Of a stretch of 64,000 nt of DNA, positions 11,139 through 19,056 are shown one piece after another. Under the pieces are notes generated by a model. The model was given only the letters and a program-made list of their open reading frames with translations, did no database searches and was not told the origin of the DNA. This DNA is from Bacteroidales bacterium (lineage in GTDB: Bacteria; Bacteroidota; Bacteroidia; Bacteroidales; F082), in the NCBI GenBank assembly GCA_024400455.1, contig JAKSMU010000003.1:124001-188000 (forward strand), given 5' to 3'. How positions within the stretch are numbered: the first letter of the stretch is position 1; every line of letters begins with the position of its first letter. The position numbers and the translations under genes are program-made.

Positions 11139-13283
11139 ATGAAAATAAAAAGAAGTATTCTCGCTATGGGAACAGTATTAGCACTTGCAAGTTGCAATCA
11201 GCCTGCTGAGCGTTATTCCGTGAAGGAATATCCTCAAGCTCGTCGCGACACGACAGTCGTTGACGATTATTTCGGAACAAAGGTCGCAGACCCTTACCGT
11301 TGGTTGGAAAATGACACTTCCGCCGAAACCTCGGCATGGGTTGAAGCGCAGCGCGCTCTCACCAACGACTACCTGAGTCACATTCCTTTCCGTGGCGCCA
11401 TCAAGGACCGCCTCACGCAAATCGTCAACTATGAACGCTACAGCGCCCCATCAAAGCGTTTTGGCCGTTACATGTTCTCAAAGAACGATGGTTTACAGAA
11501 CCAGAATGTCATCTACATCCAGTCCGCACTTGATGCCGAACCCGAAGTGCTTCTTGACCCGAACACACTTTCTGATGATGGCACTGTCGCTTTTGGTGGC
11601 GGCTCGCTTTCCAACGATGGGAAATACTACGCCTACACCATCCAGCGCAGCGGTTCTGACTGGGTCGAAATCTATGTGATGGACATTGCCACCAAGCAAC
11701 TCCTCCCCGACCACATCGAATGGGCCAAGTTCACAGGCGCATCATGGTATCAGGACGGCTTCTTCTATGCTGCCTACGACCGACCAGAAGAAGGCAAGGA
11801 ATTCTCGAATGTCAACGAGAACCACAAGATCTATTATCACAAACTCGGCACGCCACAAGACGAAGACCAACTCTTCTATGAAAATCCGGCACAGCCACGT
11901 TATTTCCACCAAGTCGACCTCACCGAAGACGAGCATTACATGTTCCTCTTTGAAAGCGGACAAGGAGCAGGCCACACCCTTTGGATTCGCGACATGCAAG
12001 ACCCCAATGGCAAGTTTACACAAATCGCCAGCGACATGAACTATTCGTATAGTCCGATGGATGTCATCAACGATACACTTTACATCTACACTAATTATGG
12101 CGCACCGAAGGGCCGCATCTGCCGTGTTTCGGCCAAGGCTCCACAAATGGAAAACTGGGAGACCGTCATTCCCGAAGGTGAAAATGTGATTGCTGGTGTC
12201 AACCTTGCTGCAGGCAAGATGATTATCACCTACGACCAAGATGCTGCCAACCATTCATTTGTCTATACCATGGATGGCGAACTCGTCCACGAAATCGAAT
12301 TCCCGACTTTCGGTGCTGTCGGTTTCAGCACACGCTACGACGATCCTGAGGTGTTCTATACTTTCACTTCTTTCGCTTTCCCGACCACGATTTACAGCTA
12401 CGACATCGAGAGCAACACATCGACCGTTTTCCGCGCTCCAGCAGTCGATTTCGTGCCTGAAGACTTCACCACCGAACAAGTTTTTGTCGAATCGAAAGAC
12501 GGCACGAAAGTCCCTATGTTCCTGACTTACAAGAAAGGTCTTGTGAAAGATGGCACCAACCCTACCCTGCTCTATGGTTACGGCGGTTTCAATATCACAC
12601 TGAATCCTGGTTTCTCAACCTCTCGCCTTCCATTCATTGAAAACGGCGGCATCTATGCACAGATGAATCTGCGTGGCGGAAACGAATACGGCGAAGAATG
12701 GCATTTGGCTGGCACGAAACTCCAGAAACAGAATGTTTTCGACGACTGCATTGCCTGCGCTGAATACCTGATTGAAAATAATTATACTTCTGCTGATTAT
12801 CTCGCACTGAACGGCGGTTCAAACGGCGGTCTTTTGGTTGGTGCTGTCGTCAATCAGCGCCCTGATTTGTTCCGTGTTGCCGTTCCTCAAGTCGGCGTGA
12901 TGGACATGCTGCGTTACCATCTGTTTACCATCGGTTGGAACTGGGCCAGCGATTACGGCACCAGCGAAGACGATGAAGCAATGTTCAAAGCACTGTATGC
13001 TTATTCACCATTGCACACTATCAAGAGTGGCGAAGATGTTCATTATCCGGCAATTATGGTCACGACTGCCGACCACGACGACCGCGTTGTTCCGGCACAT
13101 TCCTTCAAATATGCCGCTACGCTTCAGGCTGCCCAAACTGGCAATGAACCTAAGATTATCCGTATCGATTCGAAAGCCGGTCACGGTGGTGGCAAACCGA
13201 TTTCAAAGGTTTTGGAAGAACAGGCCGACATCTATTCATTCATCCTTTACAATATGGGATTGGAATATAAGCCAGCAGAATGA
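11139..13283 (+). CDS. Prolyl oligopeptidase family lipoprotein (S9A)
   Basis: 714 residues. A lipoprotein signal peptide ends at LASC with Cys19, so the protein should be membrane-anchored. The N-terminal part is a beta-propeller (roughly 80-430) and the C-terminal part an alpha/beta-hydrolase domain. Catalytic Ser561 is in GGSNGG, the Asp lies in ADHDDRVVP (645-653) and the His in AGHGGGKP near the C-terminus, so the triad is complete. It cleaves short peptides after proline. The start of the next gene overlaps its stop by 4 bases (ATGA), so the two are translationally coupled. Peptide breakdown fits the amino-acid-fermenting lifestyle suggested by the lysine operon. Confidence 0.92.
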   Translation: MKIKRSILAMGTVLALASCNQPAERYSVKEYPQARRDTTVVDDYFGTKVADPYRWLENDTSAETSAWVEAQRALTNDYLSHIPFRGAIKDRLTQIVNYERYSAPSKRFGRYMFSKNDGLQNQNVIYIQSALDAEPEVLLDPNTLSDDGTVAFGGGSLSNDGKYYAYTIQRSGSDWVEIYVMDIATKQLLPDHIEWAKFTGASWYQDGFFYAAYDRPEEGKEFSNVNENHKIYYHKLGTPQDEDQLFYENPAQPRYFHQVDLTEDEHYMFLFESGQGAGHTLWIRDMQDPNGKFTQIASDMNYSYSPMDVINDTLYIYTNYGAPKGRICRVSAKAPQMENWETVIPEGENVIAGVNLAAGKMIITYDQDAANHSFVYTMDGELVHEIEFPTFGAVGFSTRYDDPEVFYTFTSFAFPTTIYSYDIESNTSTVFRAPAVDFVPEDFTTEQVFVESKDGTKVPMFLTYKKGLVKDGTNPTLLYGYGGFNITLNPGFSTSRLPFIENGGIYAQMNLRGGNEYGEEWHLAGTKLQKQNVFDDCIACAEYLIENNYTSADYLALNGGSNGGLLVGAVVNQRPDLFRVAVPQVGVMDMLRYHLFTIGWNWASDYGTSEDDEAMFKALYAYSPLHTIKSGEDVHYPAIMVTTADHDDRVVPAHSFKYAATLQAAQTGNEPKIIRIDSKAGHGGGKPISKVLEEQADIYSFILYNMGLEYKPAE

Positions 13284-14386
13284 ATTTTCCGCAGAAATTA
13301 TTAATATTCAGCGTCTTGCTGTTTGTAACGGCAGCAAACGCTCAAAACAGCAATCCAGCCTGTGCCTTGAAAAAGGCGCAGGCTGAAATGCTTTCTAGTC
13401 TTAAAAACGTTGACAACGGACTACTCTACGAACTTGATTATCAATATGATTACGATTTAGACCGCTTGATTGAAAACGATGTCACTTCCGTTTCGACATT
13501 TGTCAAGTATGCGGTCACAAAAATGATGAATCCTTTCAAGGCCGTCTTTCACATCAAAAGTCTTTTGCCAGCCTGCAGTGCATTTCAAGCCGTTACTCCC
13601 GATGGCGATATCATTTATGCCCGTAACTTCGATTTCACTTTTTCCGAACCATCGGCTTCGGTTTTGGTGAAGACGCAACCCGAAAGTGGCTATGCCTCCA
13701 TTTCCATGGCACCTTTTTCATTGGTTGGTAAAAAGCAAGGCGATTTGGATGACGGAAAATCAGACAATTCCCTGCTCATCGTTGCACCTTATCTTATGAT
13801 GGACGGCATGAACGAAAAAGGGTTGGCCGTCAGCGTGTTGTATCTCGATGGCGAAGGAACAGAACAATACGACCCTGATAAACACGACATTATGACGCTT
13901 TCCGCCATGCGCATCATGTTGGATAAAGCCGCCGACACCGATGAAGCCATTGCCTTGATGAAGCAATACAATATGTTTGCCGACAAAACGAAAAGCGAGA
14001 TTCCACACAGTTACCATTTCCTGATTTCCGATGCAAAAGGGCATTCCGTAGTGTTGGAATACATTCATAATGAAGATGATAAGTCATGGACAATGAGTCC
14101 TATTGAAGCAAAATATGTCACAAACGCTTATCTCAATGAAGGCTGGCAGCACATCGGCCATGGATACGACCGCTATGAAAAAGTAAAGGATGCTTATGAA
14201 GCAAAAAACGGTGTTTTTACCGAAGAGGAAGCCATGCAACTGCTGAAAAATGTGTCGCAAACCGCAACGGCAGAAAAGACCAGCAACACACAATGGTCAG
14301 CGGTTTACAACCTCACTAAGAAAACCGCAAGAATCTGCATGGCACGTGATTATGACAAGGTTTTAAAGTTTGAATTGGTGAAATGA
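13280..14386 (+). CDS. Secreted Ntn-hydrolase, choloylglycine hydrolase / acyltransferase-like (C45/C59 type)
   Basis: 368 residues. Signal peptide with likely cleavage after about residue 22 (ANAQ). A segment of about 75 residues precedes Cys99 in the context PACSAF, followed by GDIIYARNFDF. This is the layout of Ntn hydrolases such as linear amide C-N hydrolases and acyl-CoA:6-APA acyltransferase-like enzymes, where a propeptide is cut to expose an N-terminal Cys nucleophile. It would hydrolyse an amide (an N-acyl amino acid, bile-salt-like or beta-lactam-like substrate); which one cannot be read. Its ATG overlaps the stop of the prolyl oligopeptidase gene by 4 bases. Confidence 0.72.
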   Translation: MNFPQKLLIFSVLLFVTAANAQNSNPACALKKAQAEMLSSLKNVDNGLLYELDYQYDYDLDRLIENDVTSVSTFVKYAVTKMMNPFKAVFHIKSLLPACSAFQAVTPDGDIIYARNFDFTFSEPSASVLVKTQPESGYASISMAPFSLVGKKQGDLDDGKSDNSLLIVAPYLMMDGMNEKGLAVSVLYLDGEGTEQYDPDKHDIMTLSAMRIMLDKAADTDEAIALMKQYNMFADKTKSEIPHSYHFLISDAKGHSVVLEYIHNEDDKSWTMSPIEAKYVTNAYLNEGWQHIGHGYDRYEKVKDAYEAKNGVFTEEEAMQLLKNVSQTATAEKTSNTQWSAVYNLTKKTARICMARDYDKVLKFELVK

Positions 14387-14417
14387 GCATTATGTTTTGT
14401 GTTCCAATCACATTTGA

Positions 14418-15338
14418 TTATAACGATGCCGAAGCAAGTTCACGATACTCATAACTCACCTTTTCGCCACAAGTCAAAATCATATAACTAGGAGCCAAAT
14501 CATCCTCATTCAGATTATCCGTCATAACATAAGTTATTCCATTGAACTGACGCTGTTCAAGCAGGTGGAAATGTCCCATGACAACTAACGAAACATTGTT
14601 CTGACTCATCAAATCCATAAAGGCATACTGCTCATCCAAAGGAAGATTAGCGCAAGGAGTCGTCGTGTAATTATAACTCGTACGGAACAGCCAGCAGTGG
14701 CTGATAACCACACAATTACGGTATTCATCGCGATGCGACAGCTTTTCCTCCAGCCAATCCATCTGGCGTTTGCCATGCGTTCCGTTGCCCGAATCGAGGA
14801 AAATGAACAGATCCTTGAAGCCGCCGACGGTCTTCACGGTAACGGTGTAGGTAGATGTATGGTAATGCTCTTTGTACCATTTGGCGCAATCGAAATAAGT
14901 GTCGTGATTGCCCATTGTTGGAAAACACGGGTCGTTTTTCTCCTGTGTTTCAGCATTATACTGCATGGCAGCATCTACCATTTTATAAGGTGTCTCCCCT
15001 TTTTCGTTGGCCAAATCGCCGATAAGCATTGAAAAAACGGCTTGCGGGTCATTGCGTTCGGCGGTAATGAAATGATAGATGCGGTCGTTTTCGCCTTGCG
15101 GAATAATGCTGTCAGAAGCGCAATAATGCGGGTCAGACGAAGAATACACGAGATATGTATCAGGAGCATTTTCAATGACAGGTTCGCCATTTAGCTGATT
15201 GTAATCAAGCCAATCGTTCACGCGTTCTTCCGTATCGCTGCGATTGACGACCATACCAGGAATGTCCAAATGGTTGCAAGCAGCCGTCATCAACAAAGCA
15301 GATGCAGCAGCAAGAAGGTACAAGTTTCTCTTTTTCAT
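14418..15338 (-). CDS. Metallophosphoesterase lipoprotein (calcineurin-like)
   Basis: 306 residues with a lipoprotein signal (MTAAC, Cys about 21). The two-metal phosphoesterase motifs appear in order: SDPHY (Asp-x-His), GDLANE, GNHD, SHCW and GHFH. All metal ligands seem present. The substrate is unknown (phosphomonoester, cyclic nucleotide or other). It begins 5 bases after the stop of the barrel-protein gene at 15344-16042, so the two form an operon read from the promoter at 16076-16105. Confidence 0.85.
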   Translation of the reverse strand: MKKRNLYLLAAASALLMTAACNHLDIPGMVVNRSDTEERVNDWLDYNQLNGEPVIENAPDTYLVYSSSDPHYCASDSIIPQGENDRIYHFITAERNDPQAVFSMLIGDLANEKGETPYKMVDAAMQYNAETQEKNDPCFPTMGNHDTYFDCAKWYKEHYHTSTYTVTVKTVGGFKDLFIFLDSGNGTHGKRQMDWLEEKLSHRDEYRNCVVISHCWLFRTSYNYTTTPCANLPLDEQYAFMDLMSQNNVSLVVMGHFHLLEQRQFNGITYVMTDNLNEDDLAPSYMILTCGEKVSYEYRELASASL

Positions 15339-15343
15339 AGTGC

Positions 15344-16042
15344 TCAGTTTTTAGGTTTCCAAATAATGCCAATGTGTGCGGCAGCACCATTCGGTTGTGC
15401 CGAAAGATTCAACGAACTGCATGGATGTATGCAGACTTCACCAGCGAGGCGCAAACCATCGCACAGCTCGTAATAACCTGTAATACAGTAAATGAAAATA
15501 GACACGCGCTCGATTATGAAGTCATCAAAATTGGAGAACCGAGCTCCAAGGTTCCATGGATGCGTTTGGTCAAAGATATTGCCTTCGATGTTAAAAGCCA
15601 CATTCAACGGTTCGAAAACCGTGCCCATGCCGCCATCTAAGCGAAGCGGAATCTCGGCAATATAACGGTTGAAAAGACCTAATTGGAAATTGAAATGGCG
15701 GTTGCGCCAGCCAAGGTCTAACAAAGCGTTGAATTCCTGCATATTGTAGTTCGGATACAAACGATAAAGGTAACGGTTCTCCAAATAGAGCGTCCCGCTT
15801 TTTGCCTGAAGCAAATCGTTTTGCCAAAACACATTGATGGCGAACGGATTGCCAAATGTCTCTTGCAGACCTAAACCCATTTTGAAGGTTTTGTTAAATT
15901 GATAGTCGCCTTTGGCGGCTAACGAGAATCCGTTTCCTCGTGTTCGGGTATAATCGTACTCGCCATATGCCTCCAAAGTCCATTGTGCTTGTACGTAACA
16001 AACTGAAAACAAAAAACTTAGGACAAAAATAAATCTTTTCAT
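15344..16042 (-). CDS. Predicted outer-membrane beta-barrel protein
   Basis: 232 residues from the ATG at 16042. A longer frame to 16078 is possible, but it runs into the -7 promoter box. The signal peptide ends near residue 20 (VQAQ). The mature part alternates hydrophobic and polar residues and is rich in Tyr, Phe, Trp, Asn and Gly, as in small outer-membrane barrels. I do not recognise a family. It is the first gene of a two-gene operon with the metallophosphoesterase lipoprotein. Confidence 0.7.
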   Translation of the reverse strand: MKRFIFVLSFLFSVCYVQAQWTLEAYGEYDYTRTRGNGFSLAAKGDYQFNKTFKMGLGLQETFGNPFAINVFWQNDLLQAKSGTLYLENRYLYRLYPNYNMQEFNALLDLGWRNRHFNFQLGLFNRYIAEIPLRLDGGMGTVFEPLNVAFNIEGNIFDQTHPWNLGARFSNFDDFIIERVSIFIYCITGYYELCDGLRLAGEVCIHPCSSLNLSAQPNGAAAHIGIIWKPKN

Positions 16043-16075
16043 AAAGTGTTGTTTGTGTGAATAACTATTTCCGTG

Positions 16076-16105
16076 CAAAAATAGTAAAATAAGCTACTAA
16101 TCAAA
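16076..16105 (-). promoter_or_regulatory. Promoter of the barrel/metallophosphoesterase operon
   Basis: On the minus strand, TTTG (16102-16105), 18 bases, then TATTTTTG (16076-16083): close to the Bacteroidota pattern TTTG-N19-21-TAnnTTTG. Confidence 0.6.
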
Positions 16106-16166
16106 GTGAATCCAAAAATGTTGCAGTGAAATTTCAAACAAAATACGAAAAAAGATGTTTTTGGCT

Positions 16167-16174
16167 TATTTTTG
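16167..16174 (+). promoter_or_regulatory. -7 box of the fucosidase gene
   Basis: TATTTTTG followed by CA. It overlaps an upstream TTG start option at 16172 and so supports the ATG at 16196. Confidence 0.5.
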
Positions 16175-16195
16175 CAAGACAAACCACAAAAAAAA

Positions 16196-17683
16196 ATGAG
16201 AAAATTTAATCTGATAATTTTAGCTTTGTTTTTGCTTGCATCATGCACAAACACATCAAACGAATTGGACGAAACCATTGAAAACGAAACGGATACACAA
16301 AACGAGCTTGTCGAATGGCGCAATTCGCATTTCGGAATGTTCGTGCATTTCGGCATTTATTCTGAATTGGGCGGCGTTTGGCAGGGCAAGCAGATTCCAT
16401 TTTATGCCGAACAAATCATGAACCATGCAAGGATTCCGATTGCTGATTATGAGGAAGTTGCACGTCAATTCAATCCGACAGAATGGAATGCCGACACGAT
16501 TGTGAAACTGGCTAAAGACGCAGGCATGAAATACATCGTGTTCACGACGAAACATCACGATGGTTTCTGTATGTTCAAAACGCAAACCACTGATTACAAC
16601 ATAGTTGACTTCACGCCATTTGGCAGAGATGTCTTAGCAGAATTGGCCGAAGCCTGCAAGAAATACGACATGAAACTCGGTTTGTATTATTCCCTCCCCG
16701 ACTGGCATTTCCCAAATGGCATCGCCCGAATGGAACCTGACACTGCAACCGACTGCACCGAATTTGTCAATCAGGTTTACTCGCCATTGGAAATCATCAC
16801 GCCCGAATTGGAAGATTATATCGTGAACCAACTTACTGAATTACTGACAAATTACGGCGAAATCGAAACCCTTTGGTTCGATATGGGTGTGCCGACCGCC
16901 GAACAAAGCCAACGTTTCCGCGAAACGGTGAAATCACTTCAGCCTCAATGCCTTATCAGCGGACGCATCATGAACAATTGCGGCGATTACCTCACCTTAC
17001 CCGACAACGGCGATGTGGTCGGTTACACTGATGTCTTTTGGGACAACCCAGCATCACTTTATGGTTCGTGGGGCTACAAATCGTGGATAACGCGTCCAGA
17101 CATTGAACAACAAACTGAAAGACAATTGGATAGATTATTCAGCACAGTCAGTCATGGCGGCGTTTTCCTGCTCAATATCGGTCCAAAAGGCGATGGCAGC
17201 GTCTTGGATTATGAAAAATCGGTTTTGAGAGGCATAGGTTCCTATCTTGCCGTCCACCCTGACACTTTGAACACCATCGTGATCAAGCAACCCGAAGCGG
17301 AAATCATTACAGAGAATGCTAATGGCTTCATTCTCAGCAACGAAAACGGTCTAACTCACGCTGCCTTCGATGCAACGACCTACTTGACAACCGAGGCCGA
17401 TTCATGGAAATCATGGAAAATTGCAGTTTCGGAAACGGCTGATTATGATGTCTTCATCGAATACTTACCCGAAAACGATGCAAAGAAATACGTTTTCCGT
17501 TGTGATAATCAGGAATTTACAAGGATTCTTCCTGGTGTCGACCGAATGTATCAGACGGCTTACATCGGCAAAATGCAACTCACAGAAGGCGAGCACGATT
17601 TCATTTTGGAACAAGCCGAAAAAAACAATCCTCTCGAGCCAATTGGATTGAAACTCAAGAGGATTGTGTTGCGAAAGATATGA
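16196..17683 (+). CDS. Alpha-L-fucosidase lipoprotein (GH29)
   Basis: 495 residues from the ATG at 16196. Lipoprotein signal with lipobox LASC. GH29 hallmarks: FGMFVHFGIYS near the start, TTKHHDGFCMF, and ETLWFDMG, where the Asp is the expected catalytic nucleophile. A C-terminal beta-sandwich-like region follows (about 400-495). It removes fucose from glycans, probably at the cell surface or in the periplasm. It is convergent with the atoE-like gene with no gap between stops. The PNGase F-related gene just beyond fits N-glycan use. Confidence 0.9.
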   Translation: MRKFNLIILALFLLASCTNTSNELDETIENETDTQNELVEWRNSHFGMFVHFGIYSELGGVWQGKQIPFYAEQIMNHARIPIADYEEVARQFNPTEWNADTIVKLAKDAGMKYIVFTTKHHDGFCMFKTQTTDYNIVDFTPFGRDVLAELAEACKKYDMKLGLYYSLPDWHFPNGIARMEPDTATDCTEFVNQVYSPLEIITPELEDYIVNQLTELLTNYGEIETLWFDMGVPTAEQSQRFRETVKSLQPQCLISGRIMNNCGDYLTLPDNGDVVGYTDVFWDNPASLYGSWGYKSWITRPDIEQQTERQLDRLFSTVSHGGVFLLNIGPKGDGSVLDYEKSVLRGIGSYLAVHPDTLNTIVIKQPEAEIITENANGFILSNENGLTHAAFDATTYLTTEADSWKSWKIAVSETADYDVFIEYLPENDAKKYVFRCDNQEFTRILPGVDRMYQTAYIGKMQLTEGEHDFILEQAEKNNPLEPIGLKLKRIVLRKI

Positions 17684-19033
17684 TTACGCCCAAATCAGCA
17701 AGCCGCCGCAAATGATTAAACCCGTGACAAACAGGTCAATAATGCAGAAACCCATGATGTCTTTGGCATCCAGTTTAGCGATGGCCAAAGCAGGCAAAGC
17801 CCAGAATGGTTGAATCAAGTTGGTCCAGGCATCGCCCCATGAGATGGCCATACCCGTCAGACCTGGGTCGACGCCCAAAGTAGCAGCAGCGGTAAACATA
17901 ATCGGAGCTTGGATTGCCCAGTGACCGCCACCCGAAGGAACGAACATATTCAAAATGGCAGCGCACAGGAAGGTGAACAATGGGTAAGTCTTTGGCGTTG
18001 AGATGGCTACGCATCCATTACTGATGACTTCGCCAAGGCAAATGCCCGATGCGCCAACGCCAGTAATAATGCCCATGATACCAGCATAGAACGGGAATTG
18101 CAAAATGATACCAGCGGCACCCGATACGGATTTTCCGAAAGCACGCACGTATGCCAATGGCGTTCCATGCAAGACAATACCCAAGAACAGGAACAGCATG
18201 ATGACGGCTCCTAAATCGAAAGCACCATCTCTAAAGAACAGATGTATAATAAGATAGGCAAATCCAAGTAAAGCAATAATCCAACTCAAGACGCGGCTGT
18301 TCTCCATTTTTTCGGCAGGTGTAGTGGCCTTTTCAACCGTTTTCGTATCTTCTTCGTACAGCAAAAACGGTTCAATGCACACGACATTGTCGCCTTTTGG
18401 ATGCATTAAAGCGTTGACAATCACAATGGCAACGATTACAACAACCACCATGATTAAATTATGCGGGTCAAGAATGGTTTGGGTGATTGGCAAAGGATCG
18501 ATGAGAGCGCCATTGGTGACTTTTTCCAAATTGCTTTCCTTTGAGGCCAAAGTAAGCGGGATGGAACCGGAAAGGCCAGCGTGCCAAACCACGAAACCGC
18601 TGTAAGCCGAAGCAATCAAAAGACGATAGTCGACTCCTTTCAATTTCTTGGCGATTTCCTTGGCAAAAATGACGCCAACGATAAGGCCGAAGCCCCAGTT
18701 CAACCAGCAAGCAATGGCAGAAATACCTGTAACCAAGGCAATTGCACCAGCAGGAGTTTTCGGTTTTGCTGCCAATGCGCTGATGCCGCGTTTAATGGCT
18801 GGCGCAGCCGCCAAAGCTGAACCGCTGACCAAAACCAATGCCATTTGCATGGCAAAAGTCAGCAAGGACCAAACGCCATTGCCCCAATGTTCAACAACTT
18901 CAACTGGTGTCTGATGGCAGACCGGAATGGCAATGACAATTGCGACAAGGGTCAAGATGACCGCAAAAATGAAGGGCTCAGGCAGCCATTTCTGGACTAA
19001 TTTCACACAAGCCCTAATAATACGCTGAAACAT
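17684..19033 (-). CDS. atoE: Short-chain fatty acid transporter (AtoE family)
   Basis: 449 residues, almost entirely hydrophobic helices (about 11-12 membrane spans). The start FQRIIRACVKLVQKWLPEPF, then KPKTPAGAIALVTG and CWLNWGFGLIVG, and a late PSGGGHWAIQAP motif, are typical of AtoE. The family moves short-chain fatty acids such as acetate, butyrate or acetoacetate across the inner membrane. It sits about 4 kb beyond the end of the lysine-to-butyrate operon on the same strand, so export of the butyrate or acetate made there is a reasonable inference. It is 23 bases downstream of the PNGase-related gene and may share its transcript. Confidence 0.85.
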   Translation of the reverse strand: MFQRIIRACVKLVQKWLPEPFIFAVILTLVAIVIAIPVCHQTPVEVVEHWGNGVWSLLTFAMQMALVLVSGSALAAAPAIKRGISALAAKPKTPAGAIALVTGISAIACWLNWGFGLIVGVIFAKEIAKKLKGVDYRLLIASAYSGFVVWHAGLSGSIPLTLASKESNLEKVTNGALIDPLPITQTILDPHNLIMVVVVIVAIVIVNALMHPKGDNVVCIEPFLLYEEDTKTVEKATTPAEKMENSRVLSWIIALLGFAYLIIHLFFRDGAFDLGAVIMLFLFLGIVLHGTPLAYVRAFGKSVSGAAGIILQFPFYAGIMGIITGVGASGICLGEVISNGCVAISTPKTYPLFTFLCAAILNMFVPSGGGHWAIQAPIMFTAAATLGVDPGLTGMAISWGDAWTNLIQPFWALPALAIAKLDAKDIMGFCIIDLFVTGLIICGGLLIWA

Positions 19034-19056
19034 AATGTATTAAATTAAAAAACCGT

